The notes under the pieces: model-generated
What the model saw: only the letters and a program-made list of their open reading frames with translations
Databases searched by the model: none
What the model was told of the DNA's origin: nothing
Made by a program: the position numbers and the translations under genes
Part shown: piece by piece, positions 42,259 through 51,497 of the stretch
How positions within the stretch are numbered: position 1 is the stretch's first letter
Layout of the letters: each line of letters starts with the position of its first letter
Assembly: GCA_946542235.1 (NCBI GenBank)
Contig: CAMNKK010000006.1
Span: 1 to 53,285, forward strand
Reading direction: 5' to 3'
DNA length: 53,285 bases
DNA from: an uncultured Clostridia bacterium
GTDB lineage: Bacteria > Bacillota > Clostridia > Christensenellales > Aristaeellaceae

Positions 42259-43329
42259 ATGAAAATGACCTTCCGCTGGTATGGCAGCCAGATCGATCCA
42301 ATTCCCCTGAAGTATGTGAAACAGATTCCCGGCATGACCGGTCTGATGGGTCTGCTGGACAAGCCCGCAGGTGTGGACTGGCCGGAGGATGAATTTGTGG
42401 CCCTGAAGAAGGAAGTCAATGACGCGGGGCTGGAGATCGAAGTGATCGAGTCCGTGAATGTTCACGAGGACATCAAGACGGGGCTTCCCGCCCGGGATGA
42501 ATACATCGCGAACTATATCTCCACCATCCGGATGCTGGCGAAGCATGGGGTGAAGGTGATCGTGTACAACTTCATGCCCGTTTTTGACTGGCTGCGGACA
42601 GATCTGGCCCGGGTGATTCCCGAGGACGGAAGCAACAGCCTCTACTTTGATGAGAAGGATCTGGGCGCCATGGGGCCGCTGGAGATCGTGCGCAAGACGG
42701 CGGAGGACAGCCACGGATTTACGCTGCCGGGCTGGGAGCCTGAACGGCTGGCGCTGCTGGAGACAACGCTGAAGCAGTACGAAGGCATGACGGGAGACGA
42801 CCTGAGAAAGAATTTCAAATACTTCCTGGACGCGGTGATTCCCGTCTGCGAGGAAGTCGGCGTCCGCATGGCCTGCCATCCCGACGATCCGGCCTGGCCG
42901 ATTTTCGGTCTGCCCCGGATCACCCACAGCCAGGAAGACTTTGACAAGATGGTGCAGCTGCATGACAGCCCCGCCAACACGCTGTGCCTGTGCACCGGAT
43001 CGCTGGGGAGCAATCCGGAGAACGACATTCCGGCCATCATCCGCCACTTCGGAAAAATGGACAGGATCGGCGCCATGCACGTCCGGAACGTGAAATATCT
43101 GGGATACCATCATTTCCGGGAAGCGGCGCACCTGAGCAGCGCGGGAGACCTGGATCTCTATGAGATTATGAAGGCGATTCATGAGACCTGCCCGGATACC
43201 TATATCCGTCCGGACCATGGGCGCATGATCTGGGATGAGCAGGGAAGGCCGGGGTACGGCCTGTATGACCGGGCGCTGGGCGCGGCCTACCTGAACGGCC
43301 TGTGGGAAGCACTGGAAAAGAACGGATAA
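42259..43329 (+). CDS. uxuA: Mannonate dehydratase
   Basis: 356 residues of the UxuA TIM barrel, converting D-mannonate to 2-keto-3-deoxygluconate in glucuronate breakdown. Metal-binding and catalytic stretches are recognisable: [52 protein letters not shown] and [18 protein letters not shown] precedes the ATG. No other hexuronate genes (uxaC, uxuB, kdgK) are adjacent, so it is a lone pathway gene here. It could act with the GH2 enzyme if that is a glucuronidase (inference). Confidence 0.96.
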   Translation: MKMTFRWYGSQIDPIPLKYVKQIPGMTGLMGLLDKPAGVDWPEDEFVALKKEVNDAGLEIEVIESVNVHEDIKTGLPARDEYIANYISTIRMLAKHGVKVIVYNFMPVFDWLRTDLARVIPEDGSNSLYFDEKDLGAMGPLEIVRKTAEDSHGFTLPGWEPERLALLETTLKQYEGMTGDDLRKNFKYFLDAVIPVCEEVGVRMACHPDDPAWPIFGLPRITHSQEDFDKMVQLHDSPANTLCLCTGSLGSNPENDIPAIIRHFGKMDRIGAMHVRNVKYLGYHHFREAAHLSSAGDLDLYEIMKAIHETCPDTYIRPDHGRMIWDEQGRPGYGLYDRALGAAYLNGLWEALEKNG

Positions 43330-43365
43330 AGAAGCCGCCTGTCCGGCAGGAGCAGGCAGCATGAT

Positions 43366-43410
43366 AAAAAAGCAGCCGCGAAAGCCTCTGAGCTTCCGCG
43401 GCTGTTTTTC
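43366..43410. terminator. Bidirectional terminator between uxuA and tldE
   Basis: CAGCCGCG pairs with CGCGGCTG within a longer imperfect stem, flanked by A6 and T5. It serves both converging genes. Confidence 0.8.
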
Positions 43411-43418
43411 GGTTCCGC

Positions 43419-44702
43419 TTATTCCGCGCCGGTGATGGTGACGTCCTTCAGCCGGGTGACGGAAGGAATTTCCAGCCAGTCATACTGGCGGGTTTCCCGG
43501 GAAAACCGGATTGTCCGGGCAAACTGCTTCATGTTGCCGGAGACGGAGCCGCCGGTGACCGGGGTGACCTCATCCCCGTGATGCCAGAAGGCCAAACGGA
43601 TTTCTCCGGCGATATCCCCCGTGAGGGGATTTACCTGGAAATCGGAAAATTCCACGGGCTCGAGATAATCTCCGTGCCGGAGGCTTTCCGCGCTGCCGCT
43701 GCCGCCGGAAACCTTCAGATTGGAAGGCTGAAAGGACTGCTTCAGCCCCAGATACTGACTGTACTGCCGGCTGCCCAGGAAATTCCGGGGAATATTGTCT
43801 TCAATCTGGACTGTTTCCCGGATCGGGGCGCCCTCCGCGTCGAAGGAAAAATTCCGGGAGGAATTGGGCAGGAAGGGAACGGCGGTCAGGGTCAGCAGAT
43901 CGCCTTCCGCGTTTTCTGCCACCGGCCGGCCGATTTCCCAGTCAGAGTATTTCATGTGCTTGTAAGCGGCGTTCATCCGGTCGATATACCAGCCATAGAT
44001 TTCCCGGGCGGCATCGGTGGAGAAGAGAACATCCGCCTTCTGCAGAGCCGGGGTCGGGACGGCCTGCAGCCGGGCATGACCGAAGGAAAGAACCTCGGAA
44101 AGATCCCGCTTCAGCTGTTCCGCGTCACAGGTGCCGGAGGTATACATCCGGTACAGCTCAATCTCGTGTCCGTCCTTCCGGGCGTTCACAACCGCCTCTA
44201 CCATGGAGGAGGGATATTCAGACAGGACGTCAATGCCTTCACTGTTGACGAAATGCTTCTGCAGGGAGGAAACAAACACTTCCACGGAATTCAGATCCTC
44301 CGTTTCGGTCTCCGGCACCTGCTGCAGGGCGGAGAAGAAGGCGGCGGAAATGTCTCCCGGGTGGATCGGGGCGGCGGCGGGCTTTTTTTCCCTGGGTTCC
44401 GGCGCGTTCAGGGTGTAAACGGGATTCCGCACCAGCCCGGCGGCCAGAATCATCTGGCGGAGAAGACGCTCGACTTCGGCCTCATCCGCAGTGGGAGGAA
44501 TCTCTCCGGCGGCGGATCCGAGGTACTTGCCGTCCTCGCTGCGGCAGAAGACCTTGACCTGATAGTGCTCCACGTGCACGACCCGGTTCTGGTCCAGGGC
44601 ATGGCGGATGAAATAAAACTCCCAGCCGTCCCTGACGGTCTCCGTGACTTCCCAGGCATCCGCCGGGGAGGCTTTCAGGAGATTGATAATCTGATTCAGC
44701 AT
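43419..44702 (-). CDS. TldD/PmbA family protein, TldE-like subunit
   Basis: 427 residues and no HExxxH motif, as expected for the non-catalytic TldE/PmbA subunit that forms a heterodimer with TldD. The C-terminal half holds SGSAESLRHGDYLEPVEFSDFQVNPLTGDIAGEIR and ends VTRLKDVTITGAE. Together the pair is a zinc protease that degrades or matures small peptides, such as microcin or CcdA in E. coli. It lies one base after the tldD stop codon, so the two are translationally coupled. Confidence 0.88.
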   Translation of the reverse strand: MLNQIINLLKASPADAWEVTETVRDGWEFYFIRHALDQNRVVHVEHYQVKVFCRSEDGKYLGSAAGEIPPTADEAEVERLLRQMILAAGLVRNPVYTLNAPEPREKKPAAAPIHPGDISAAFFSALQQVPETETEDLNSVEVFVSSLQKHFVNSEGIDVLSEYPSSMVEAVVNARKDGHEIELYRMYTSGTCDAEQLKRDLSEVLSFGHARLQAVPTPALQKADVLFSTDAAREIYGWYIDRMNAAYKHMKYSDWEIGRPVAENAEGDLLTLTAVPFLPNSSRNFSFDAEGAPIRETVQIEDNIPRNFLGSRQYSQYLGLKQSFQPSNLKVSGGSGSAESLRHGDYLEPVEFSDFQVNPLTGDIAGEIRLAFWHHGDEVTPVTGGSVSGNMKQFARTIRFSRETRQYDWLEIPSVTRLKDVTITGAE

Positions 44703-44703
44703 A

Positions 44704-46140
44704 TTATCCCAGCCTCGCTTTCGCCTTCAGATAAGGGCCGCCGTCGGCCACCTTGACCCATTCCTTGTGCCCCTTGCCGCACCCGCCGTTGCCGAAGACA
44801 CAGCGGTCCGTGCTGACCATGGAGATAGAGCCAAGCAGATCGGGCACATAGCCTGTCAGCACGACCGGAGCAACCACCTTGCCGGTGAGTCTGCCGTCCC
44901 GGATCTCATAGCCTTTTTCCACAATGCACTGGATGCCCCAGTGCTTGGGATCCTCCATGCCGGAATGCATCCCCTTCAGGAGATAGCCGTGCCGGATGGA
45001 GGCGATCATGCTGTCCAGGGTGTCGGAACCGGAGTCGAAAAGCGTATTTGTCATCCGGGTATAAACTTTGTGTTCGAAGTTTTCCCGCTTTCCGTTTCCG
45101 GTGGGCGCGATGCCCAGACGCAGGGCGCTGAGGGCATCGCAGATGCCGGTTTTGAGAATGCCGCGGTCGATTTCCGTCACATCCCCGGCGGGGGTGCCCT
45201 CATCATCGAAGGCATAGCCGGTGACGCTGTCCGCGCAGAGAGCGCCTTCATGCATGGTCACCAGATCGGATCCGACCCGCTTTCCCAGATATTCGGCTCC
45301 CAGCGCCCGATGCTTGACGAACATGTCCATCTCCACACCGTGGCCGAAGGCTTCGTGGGCGATCAGCCCGGTGACATCCGGAGAGGTGATGACATCGTAT
45401 TCTCCGGGCTCAACGGACTCGGCGTGCAGCAGCTCCTGCAGGCTCTGCAGGACGCCCGGCAGCACATCCTCTTCCATCCGGTCGAAGATCTCCGGTCCCT
45501 TTCGGCCGGAAACTCCCTCGTAGGCCATTTCCGTCCTGCCTTCCAGGGCGCCGACCAGCGCGACGGCGCCTTCGGAATAGACGTAGCTCTGGCGAAGATC
45601 CCGGTGCTCCGTCAGGAAGAGTTTGCACACGTGGGTGCTCTGGGCCCGGGCGGTGCAGTCCAGCAGGTTTTCCCCTTCGGCCATACCCCGGTCGGACAGG
45701 GCGGAAAGCCGGTCGATGAGGGCGGACATGTCCTCCTCTTCGGGGAGGCGTTCCGTTTCCATTTCCTGGAAGATTGTCTCGGGCTCGTCGGGCAGGAGGC
45801 CGGTTTCATAAGGCTTGATGCCGGCGGCTTCCAGCACCTTCATCTGCCGCTCCAGCCGGTTGATAAGCCGCCGGCAGGTCTCCTCCGGATGCGCCGGATC
45901 AAAGACGTTGAAGGATGCCTCGGAGTACAGGCCGCCGAGATACACCCGGACAACCGTGCCCCGCTCGGTCGTCATGGTTTCGTTCCGGACAGACTTGGAC
46001 CGCTGTCCGATGGACACGGAGAAGCCTTTGCTGTCCGTGCTCAGCACAGAGACATAGTCATAGCGCCGGCGAAGCAGGGAAACCAGCTTCTTCAGACCGG
46101 GCGCAATCTCTGCCAGGTAGGGAGAAAATGGTGCTTTCAT
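44704..46140 (-). CDS. TldD family metalloprotease
   Basis: 478 residues. Zinc ligands are His262 and His267 with catalytic Glu263 in HEAFGHGVEMD, the TldD form of HExxxH, and a C-terminal Cys in VFGNGGCGKGHK completes the site. GGAGG lies nine bases before the ATG. It is the catalytic half of the TldD/E protease; with a SCIFF peptide in the same genome a role in peptide turnover is imaginable, but nothing here links them. Confidence 0.93.
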   Translation of the reverse strand: MKAPFSPYLAEIAPGLKKLVSLLRRRYDYVSVLSTDSKGFSVSIGQRSKSVRNETMTTERGTVVRVYLGGLYSEASFNVFDPAHPEETCRRLINRLERQMKVLEAAGIKPYETGLLPDEPETIFQEMETERLPEEEDMSALIDRLSALSDRGMAEGENLLDCTARAQSTHVCKLFLTEHRDLRQSYVYSEGAVALVGALEGRTEMAYEGVSGRKGPEIFDRMEEDVLPGVLQSLQELLHAESVEPGEYDVITSPDVTGLIAHEAFGHGVEMDMFVKHRALGAEYLGKRVGSDLVTMHEGALCADSVTGYAFDDEGTPAGDVTEIDRGILKTGICDALSALRLGIAPTGNGKRENFEHKVYTRMTNTLFDSGSDTLDSMIASIRHGYLLKGMHSGMEDPKHWGIQCIVEKGYEIRDGRLTGKVVAPVVLTGYVPDLLGSISMVSTDRCVFGNGGCGKGHKEWVKVADGGPYLKAKARLG

Positions 46141-46194
46141 AGATCCTCCTTAGCGATGAATATTGAAAACATGAAAGTCGGCAGCGGGGCAGGC

Positions 46195-46998
46195 TCAGCT
46201 GAGATACATGCCGGGGAAAAGCATGTTTACGCCGATCTGCAGGGCACCGAAATCGTTCATCAGATGCATCTGGGGCTGGCTGCGGGTCATGATGCGGGCG
46301 CTGACCCGGGTGACTCCTTCCGCCGCCATGATGGCCATGGTCCGGTGCAGCAGGGCCCGCCCCATCCCCTGCCGGCGGCTGGAGGGTTCGATATAAATGG
46401 CGGTCAGCTCCGCCTGATCTCCCTGGCCGGCCATGATGGCCTCGCCGATCAGGCCGGCATTCCGGTACAGCCCCAGCGCGATGAAATGCGGCATATGCAT
46501 GATCTCCATCAGGGCGTTCCGGTCCAGATAGGTGATCTCGTTCATCTGAAGGCGGGAAAGCAGATTCTGCTGCTCCTCCCAGGTGTTCAGGGGCATGGCC
46601 GCAACGGTGCAGCTCATGGGAATCCGGCCGTCGCCGAAGGGAATCTGGAGGGAAACGACAGCGTCGCTTTCCTCCAGGTCGAAGCCGTTGTGCAGGTAGA
46701 ATTCCCGTCCCTCGGCATCCTGGGGATCCAGACTGGTATACAGACGGGCCCGGAGCTGGGGATTGACATTCTGCAGCTGTCTGGCCCGGGCCACCAGGGC
46801 GCCGAAGAGGAGGTACCGGCTGCTCTGGTCGCCCGCAATCGAAAAATACAGATTGACGGGGCTGTCCGGATACAGGCCGGGCTGCAGCTGATAAAGGATA
46901 AATCCGTAGCCCGTCTGCGTTCCCAGATCGTCGATGGCAAAGAACACATCATCCGGGTTCATGTTGTTGACGGGCTGCCGGGGATGAATAATCGTCAT
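46195..46998 (-). CDS. GNAT N-acetyltransferase with two GNAT repeats
   Basis: 267 residues. Residues 1-115 are a degenerate GNAT half (FAIDDLGTQTGYGFILYQ). Residues 130-267 are a functional-looking half with the acetyl-CoA loop IYIEPSSRRQGMGRALLHR. The acyl acceptor is unknown. It is upstream of tldD by 54 bp on the same strand and probably heads a three-gene operon from the consensus promoter at 47109-47137. Confidence 0.85.
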   Translation of the reverse strand: MTIIHPRQPVNNMNPDDVFFAIDDLGTQTGYGFILYQLQPGLYPDSPVNLYFSIAGDQSSRYLLFGALVARARQLQNVNPQLRARLYTSLDPQDAEGREFYLHNGFDLEESDAVVSLQIPFGDGRIPMSCTVAAMPLNTWEEQQNLLSRLQMNEITYLDRNALMEIMHMPHFIALGLYRNAGLIGEAIMAGQGDQAELTAIYIEPSSRRQGMGRALLHRTMAIMAAEGVTRVSARIMTRSQPQMHLMNDFGALQIGVNMLFPGMYLS

Positions 46999-47108
46999 GG
47001 GAAGATCCTTTCCGGTTGAGGCAAAATCACGAACCTCCGCGGCGCCGGGAAACGAAGACTTTCCGGGGATGCCCGGCGGGGCGGATAAGTCATACCGATA
47101 ACTGATAT

Positions 47109-47137
47109 ATTATAGACGGAAAACGGTGCTGTGTCAA
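47109..47137 (-). promoter_or_regulatory. Perfect consensus sigma-A promoter for the GNAT-tldD-tldE operon
   Basis: Minus strand: TTGACA (47132-47137), a 17-bp spacer and TATAAT (47109-47114), a full match to consensus. Leader of about 100 nt. Confidence 0.9.
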
Positions 47138-47141
47138 AAAC

Positions 47142-47170
47142 TTGCAAAGGATCGGGAATACTGGTAAAAT
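47142..47170 (+). promoter_or_regulatory. Promoter for the cyclophilin gene
   Basis: TTGCAA (47142-47147), a 17-bp spacer and TAAAAT (47165-47170). Its -35 begins four bases beyond the -35 of the opposing promoter, so the two face away back to back. Confidence 0.8.
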
Positions 47171-47235
47171 ATCCCCGATTCGCCGGCAGGTCCCGGGAGG
47201 GAAAAACCGGAAGAAGATCAAGGAGGAAAGAAAAG

Positions 47236-47757
47236 ATGGCACAGAATCCTGTGTTTACCATCGTGATGAGCGATGGACGTGAAATGAAAGGGGAGCTGTA
47301 TCCCGCCATCGCGCCGCAGTCCGTGGGCAATTTTGTGGCTCTGGCCAACAGCGGGTTCTATGATGGAACGATTTTTCACCGGGTCATTCCCGGGTTTATG
47401 ATCCAGGGCGGGGATCCCAAGGGTGACGGATACGGCGGACCCGGATACTGCATTCGCGGCGAGTTTGCTTCCAACGGAGTTCCGAATCCCCTGCGGCACA
47501 CCTACGGCGTGCTGAGCATGGCCCGGAGCGCGGCGCCGGATTCCGCCGGCAGCCAGTTCTTCATCATGACCAGCGACAGCCCCCATCTGGATGGGGAATA
47601 TGCCGCTTTCGGCAAGGTGCTGGAAGGAATGGAGGTTGCCGAAGACATTGTGAACACGCCCCGGGACGTGATGACCAACAAGCCTCTGCGTCCCCAGGTG
47701 ATGGCCTCGGTGCGGGTGGACACCTTTGGGGAAGTTTACCCCTACGAGCAGGTCTGA
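47236..47757 (+). CDS. Peptidyl-prolyl cis-trans isomerase, cyclophilin type
   Basis: 173 residues. FHRVIPGFMIQGGDPKGDGYGG carries the catalytic Arg, SQFFIMT the substrate Gln and Phe, and YAAFGKVLEGMEV the C-terminal core. No signal peptide, so cytoplasmic. AAGGAGG upstream sets the ATG at 47236; the open frame before that is leader. Cyclophilins speed proline isomerisation in folding. Confidence 0.95.
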   Translation: MAQNPVFTIVMSDGREMKGELYPAIAPQSVGNFVALANSGFYDGTIFHRVIPGFMIQGGDPKGDGYGGPGYCIRGEFASNGVPNPLRHTYGVLSMARSAAPDSAGSQFFIMTSDSPHLDGEYAAFGKVLEGMEVAEDIVNTPRDVMTNKPLRPQVMASVRVDTFGEVYPYEQV

Positions 47758-47772
47758 GCATGCATGATTCCG

Positions 47773-47810
47773 GCGCGGAAAGGCGAGCCTTTCTGCGCTT
47801 TCCTCTTTTC
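47773..47810 (+). terminator. Hairpin between cyclophilin and zapA genes
   Basis: GCGCGGAAAGGC (47773-47784) pairs with GCCTTTCTGCGC (47787-47798, one G-T pair), followed by a T-rich run. A likely partial terminator. Confidence 0.65.
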
Positions 47811-47829
47811 AGGAGAAGGAGAAGGACGG

Positions 47830-48096
47830 ATGGAAAGACAGAAAATCAATGTCCGGGTTGCGGGGAAAAATTATACACTGGTCTCCTCGGACCCGCCCGA
47901 ATATGTCCGGAGGGTGGCGGCGCTGGTAGACAGGCGGCTGAATGAAATGGAGCTGGCCGCGGGAATATCCCAGCAGCAGGCGATGGCGCTGACCTGCTTC
48001 AATCTGGCGGATGAGCTGCTGAAAGCCCGGGATGAGAATACCGAACTGAAGCGGCGTATGCTGGAGACGCGGGCGGAAGAAAAGGAAAAGCCCTGA
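47830..48096 (+). CDS. zapA: Cell division protein ZapA
   Basis: 88 residues. ZapA homologues bind and bundle FtsZ. The N-terminal strand region RQKINVRVAGKNYTLVSSDPPEYVRRVA and a long C-terminal helix are typical. GAAGGA just before the ATG at 47830 sets the start; the upstream frame from 47764 is the hairpin region. zapA followed by a U32 peptidase gene is a recurrent pair in Firmicutes. Confidence 0.9.
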   Translation: MERQKINVRVAGKNYTLVSSDPPEYVRRVAALVDRRLNEMELAAGISQQQAMALTCFNLADELLKARDENTELKRRMLETRAEEKEKP

Positions 48097-48163
48097 GAGC
48101 GGCCCCGGCGTGCCGTCGGGGAAACTGCGCGAAAAATATGGGGAAGGAAAGCGGAGAGAGGAC

Positions 48164-50527
48164 ATGGAGATACTGGCCCCGGCAGGCAGCCGGGAAGCGC
48201 TGGAGAGGGCGCAGGCGGCAGGCGCGGACGCGGTTTATCTGGGATATGCCGCCTTCAGCGCCAGGGCAGGCGCGGGCAACTTTAACGAAGAGCAGCTGAA
48301 GGAGGCTCTTCGTTTTGCACATTTGCACCATATGCGGGTCTATGTGACGGTGAACACGCTGGTGAAGGATCAGGAACTTCCGGAGGTAACCGCGCTGCTG
48401 CGCCTGCTGAACCGACTGCGGGCGGACGGGGTGCTGGTGCAGGATCTGGGGATCCTGAGACTGGCCAGGAAACTTTTTCCCGGCCTGCGGATTCACGCGA
48501 GCACCCAGATGGCGGTGCACAATGAGACCGGCGTCCGCTGGTGCGCGAAGATGGGAATGAAGCGCGTGGTGCTGGCCCGGGAATGCAGCCTGGAGGAAAT
48601 CCGCCGCTGTGTGCGCACCGGCATGGAAATCGAGGTGTTCGGACATGGCGCGCAGTGTGTTTCCGTCAGCGGGGAATGCCTGTTTTCCAGCATGGTGGGT
48701 GAGCGCAGCGGCAACCGGGGCCGGTGCGCGCAGCCATGCCGGAAAATTTACAGCCTGGACGGCCGGAAAGGTGCCTGGCTGAGCCCGAGGGATCTGTGCC
48801 TGCGGGACCGCATTCCGGATCTGGCGGAGGCCGGCGCGGCCAGCCTGAAGATGGAAGGCAGGCTGAAGAGGCCGGAGTATGTGTACACCGTCACCCGGAG
48901 CTACCGCCGGGGGATGGATCTGGCGGAGGAAGGCTGTTTCCGCAGGGCGGATCCGGCGGAGAGGGAAAGCCTGATGCAGGCTTTTCATCGGGGCGGCTTT
49001 ATGGAAGGATACGCCTTTGGCGCGGAGGATGCGGGGCTGATTCAGCCCCATAGCGTGAACCATCAGGGAATCCGGATCGGAGAGGTGGCAGAGGTTCGGG
49101 GGGATATGGCCCGGATTCGGCTGGAGAAGGACCTGCATGACGGGGACGGGCTGCGGATCCGCTGCGGACGGCGGGAGGGGGAAACCTCCTATGCCGGCCC
49201 GGAGACCGCGGCAGGAGGCACCGCTCTGCTGCGGCTGCGGCCGGGACTCCGGGCGGAAGCCGGGGATGAGGTCTTCCGACTGACGGATGCCCGGCAGATT
49301 TCGGAGGCCATGGCTGCGCCCCTTCGGAAGATTCCGGTGCGGATGGAGCTGGAAGCCTGGCCCGGACGGGAAATCCGGCTGCGGGTATCCGACGGGGAAA
49401 GCGGCGCGGAAGTGACGGGAGATACGGTTTCCCCCGCCCGGAACCGGGAGACAGCCCCGGAGGAAATGGAAAAGCAGCTGCGGAAGACCGGCGGGACGGA
49501 TTTTGAGGCGGCTGAGATCCGGATCAGCACGGGAGGGGCCTTTGTCCCCGTTTCCGTGCTCAATGAGCTGCGCAGGGCTGCCCTGGAGCGTCTGGCGGAA
49601 AGCCGGATCGATCGCTTTGCCTATCCGGAAGGTCCGGAAACCGGCGCGGAAGGCCCGGAAAAGGGCACGGAATGCCCGGAAGCGGGCGGGAGAGCAGAAA
49701 GACAGGAGGAGACGGATTTCGAACCGCGGATGCTGGTGACCGTGCGGAACCGCGAACAGGCGGAGGCCTGCCGGGGGGAGAACGTACGGCTGATCTGGTA
49801 TCCGGAGGATTTCCGGAAGGAGCCGCTGGAGAATCTGATGGCACAGATCCGGCCCGGGGACTGGCTTCGGCTGCCGGAAGTGTGCGAGGAGGAGACCCTG
49901 CGGGAAATCCTTCTGCAAACGGAGAAATACCGGGACAGGCTGGGCGGAGTTCTGCTCGGCAGCGTGGGCCAGCTGGGAATATCCTGGCCGGTGCCGGTTG
50001 CCGCAGGCCCCGGCGTGCCTGTGATGAACCGGGAGGCGGCGCGGCTGCTGGGAGAACAGGGGTGCAGGTTCGTGACGGCAAGCCCGGAGCTGTCCGGGGA
50101 GGAAGGGAAAGAGCTGCGGATCCCGGAGAAGGGCCTGCCGGAGATTGTTTTTCCTGTCTACGGCCGTACGCAGCTGATGCTGCTGCATCACTGCCCCGCC
50201 AGGACCGCCCAGGGCTGGAGCCAGGGGCACGGCGCCTGCCGCCTCTGCGAGGAAGAGGATCCCAGAGCGCTGCGGGGAAAGGCGCTGGAGGATGAGCGCG
50301 GATACCGTTTTCCGATGCTGCGGGTCCGCCTGCCGGAGGGCTGTCTGGTTCGGCTTCTCAACACGCTGCCGACGGATCTGGGCGGAAAGCGTATTCCCGC
50401 CCCGCTTCTGGCGGAAATGACCGTAGAGACCGGGGAGCAGGCGGCCATGGTGATGGACCATCTTCTGAGAAATGAAAAAACCCCCGGGGAAAGCACCCGG
50501 GGGCATTGGAACAGACCGGTTCTGTAA
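48164..50527 (+). CDS. U32 family protein with DUF3656 (RlhA/TrhP-type hydroxylation factor)
   Basis: 787 residues. The N-terminal U32 domain has MEILAPAGSREALERAQ, GADAVYLGYAAFSARAGAGNF, HASTQMAVHN and the Cys cluster HGAQCVSVSGEC and RGRCAQPCR (Cys165, 172, 188, 192), which in RlhA/TrhP-type proteins likely binds an Fe-S cluster. The DUF3656-like and C-terminal parts follow, separated by an acidic Pro/Glu/Gly linker near 490-525. Annotated peptidases of this type are now known to hydroxylate C2501 of 23S rRNA (RlhA) or U34 of tRNA (TrhP), so a protease role is unlikely. The last codons contain the terminator of the opposing operon. Confidence 0.9.
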   Translation: MEILAPAGSREALERAQAAGADAVYLGYAAFSARAGAGNFNEEQLKEALRFAHLHHMRVYVTVNTLVKDQELPEVTALLRLLNRLRADGVLVQDLGILRLARKLFPGLRIHASTQMAVHNETGVRWCAKMGMKRVVLARECSLEEIRRCVRTGMEIEVFGHGAQCVSVSGECLFSSMVGERSGNRGRCAQPCRKIYSLDGRKGAWLSPRDLCLRDRIPDLAEAGAASLKMEGRLKRPEYVYTVTRSYRRGMDLAEEGCFRRADPAERESLMQAFHRGGFMEGYAFGAEDAGLIQPHSVNHQGIRIGEVAEVRGDMARIRLEKDLHDGDGLRIRCGRREGETSYAGPETAAGGTALLRLRPGLRAEAGDEVFRLTDARQISEAMAAPLRKIPVRMELEAWPGREIRLRVSDGESGAEVTGDTVSPARNRETAPEEMEKQLRKTGGTDFEAAEIRISTGGAFVPVSVLNELRRAALERLAESRIDRFAYPEGPETGAEGPEKGTECPEAGGRAERQEETDFEPRMLVTVRNREQAEACRGENVRLIWYPEDFRKEPLENLMAQIRPGDWLRLPEVCEEETLREILLQTEKYRDRLGGVLLGSVGQLGISWPVPVAAGPGVPVMNREAARLLGEQGCRFVTASPELSGEEGKELRIPEKGLPEIVFPVYGRTQLMLLHHCPARTAQGWSQGHGACRLCEEEDPRALRGKALEDERGYRFPMLRVRLPEGCLVRLLNTLPTDLGGKRIPAPLLAEMTVETGEQAAMVMDHLLRNEKTPGESTRGHWNRPVL
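50475..50503 (-). terminator. Minus-strand terminator inside the 3' end of the U32 gene
   Basis: CCCCCGGG (50481-50488) pairs with CCCGGGGG (50496-50503). On the minus strand the stem is followed by T6 (50475-50480). It would end the sigma/anti-sigma transcript about 30-60 bp past that gene. Confidence 0.8.
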
Positions 50528-50534
50528 AGGAATC

Positions 50535-51497
50535 TTATCTGCGGCGGAGGATCAGCAGGAGCGCGGCCAGGACGAAGGCCAGGCCGATCAGCACATAGCC
50601 GGCAATCCGAAGAGGGGAAGCCGCGGCGGATTGCGCCGCGGAAGCCTGCTCCTGTTCGGAGCTGCCGGCTTTCTTTTCATCGGAGATCTCCGCGGATGTT
50701 TTTTCGAAACGGATGGATTCCTCCGGTCCCGTGATCTGATCAGGCGCATCCAGCATCGGGACTGCGTCCGGAACGGCGAAGGGATCGACTGCCGAAATAC
50801 CTGCTCCGCTGTCCGGAGATGCTGTCTTCTCAGAAAGGAGAACGTCCGCCTCCTCTTCGGCCTCTTCGAGGACGGCGCTTGCGTCGGCTGCTTCTTTGAA
50901 AGCGGCGCTTGCGCCCGCGGTCTCTTCGAAAGCGGCGTCTGCTTCGGCGGCCTCCTCGAAGGCGGCGCCCGCCTCCGGAACCTCCTCTTCGGAAGCCGAT
51001 GCGTTCACGGCGCCGGCGTCCTCCGACAGGGAGGGGGACAGGGCAGCGACCGGCTGGCCGAGCTGCTGGCCGGCAGGCTCCTGAAGGAAGCTTGTGATGG
51101 TCTCGGCTGATTTCGGGGAAAGAGGCACGGGTTCCGCCTTACGGGTCAGGGTCAGGGCGTCCTGGCTGATCAGTGCTCCGCCGAGGATAAATACGGCCAC
51201 GGCTGCGATGCTGATGATCCGCTGCCAGGACATCTTTTTCCGGACGGCGGCCGCGGGTTTTTCCGCAGGGCCGGCGGAGGGTGAGGGCTCTTCAGCGGAT
51301 GCGGCGGATGATGCTGCGGCAGGAGAGGCGCAAGCCGCGGATCCTTCCTTCCGGGAAGCTTCGGCTGCCTCCCGGCGAATGGCTTCCCGCCATCCTGTAC
51401 GGAAGCTTTCCGGCATCTCCGGAACGTCTTCCGACATCTTTTTCAGCTCTTCCTGAAGGGAAAGCAGGGCAGGATCCAGTTTTTCCTGATCACTCAT
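50535..51497 (-). CDS. Probable membrane anti-sigma factor with Ala/Glu repeat stalk
   Basis: 320 residues, inferred as anti-sigma from its 4-bp overlap with an ECF sigma gene and its topology. A cytoplasmic N-terminus (1-90) has an early helix (DPALLSLQEELKKM) and an Ala/Ser/Pro-rich linker. Membrane segment 1 is 91-111 (IISIAAVAVFILGGALI). The extracytoplasmic part is disordered and acidic, with about four decapeptide repeats of type AAFEE[AT]A at 168-207. Membrane segment 2 is at 296-317, followed by Arg-Arg-Arg. No known anti-sigma domain (ZAS, RsgI, DUF4349) is clear. Two membrane segments would put both ends in the cytosol. Confidence 0.75.
   Translation of the reverse strand: MSDQEKLDPALLSLQEELKKMSEDVPEMPESFRTGWREAIRREAAEASRKEGSAACASPAAASSAASAEEPSPSAGPAEKPAAAVRKKMSWQRIISIAAVAVFILGGALISQDALTLTRKAEPVPLSPKSAETITSFLQEPAGQQLGQPVAALSPSLSEDAGAVNASASEEEVPEAGAAFEEAAEADAAFEETAGASAAFKEAADASAVLEEAEEEADVLLSEKTASPDSGAGISAVDPFAVPDAVPMLDAPDQITGPEESIRFEKTSAEISDEKKAGSSEQEQASAAQSAAASPLRIAGYVLIGLAFVLAALLLILRRR

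Noticed and set aside
44767..47019. Plus-strand open frame of 750 codons opposite tldD and the GNAT gene
   Set aside because: The minus-strand genes have clear catalytic motifs and a consensus promoter; this frame has none.
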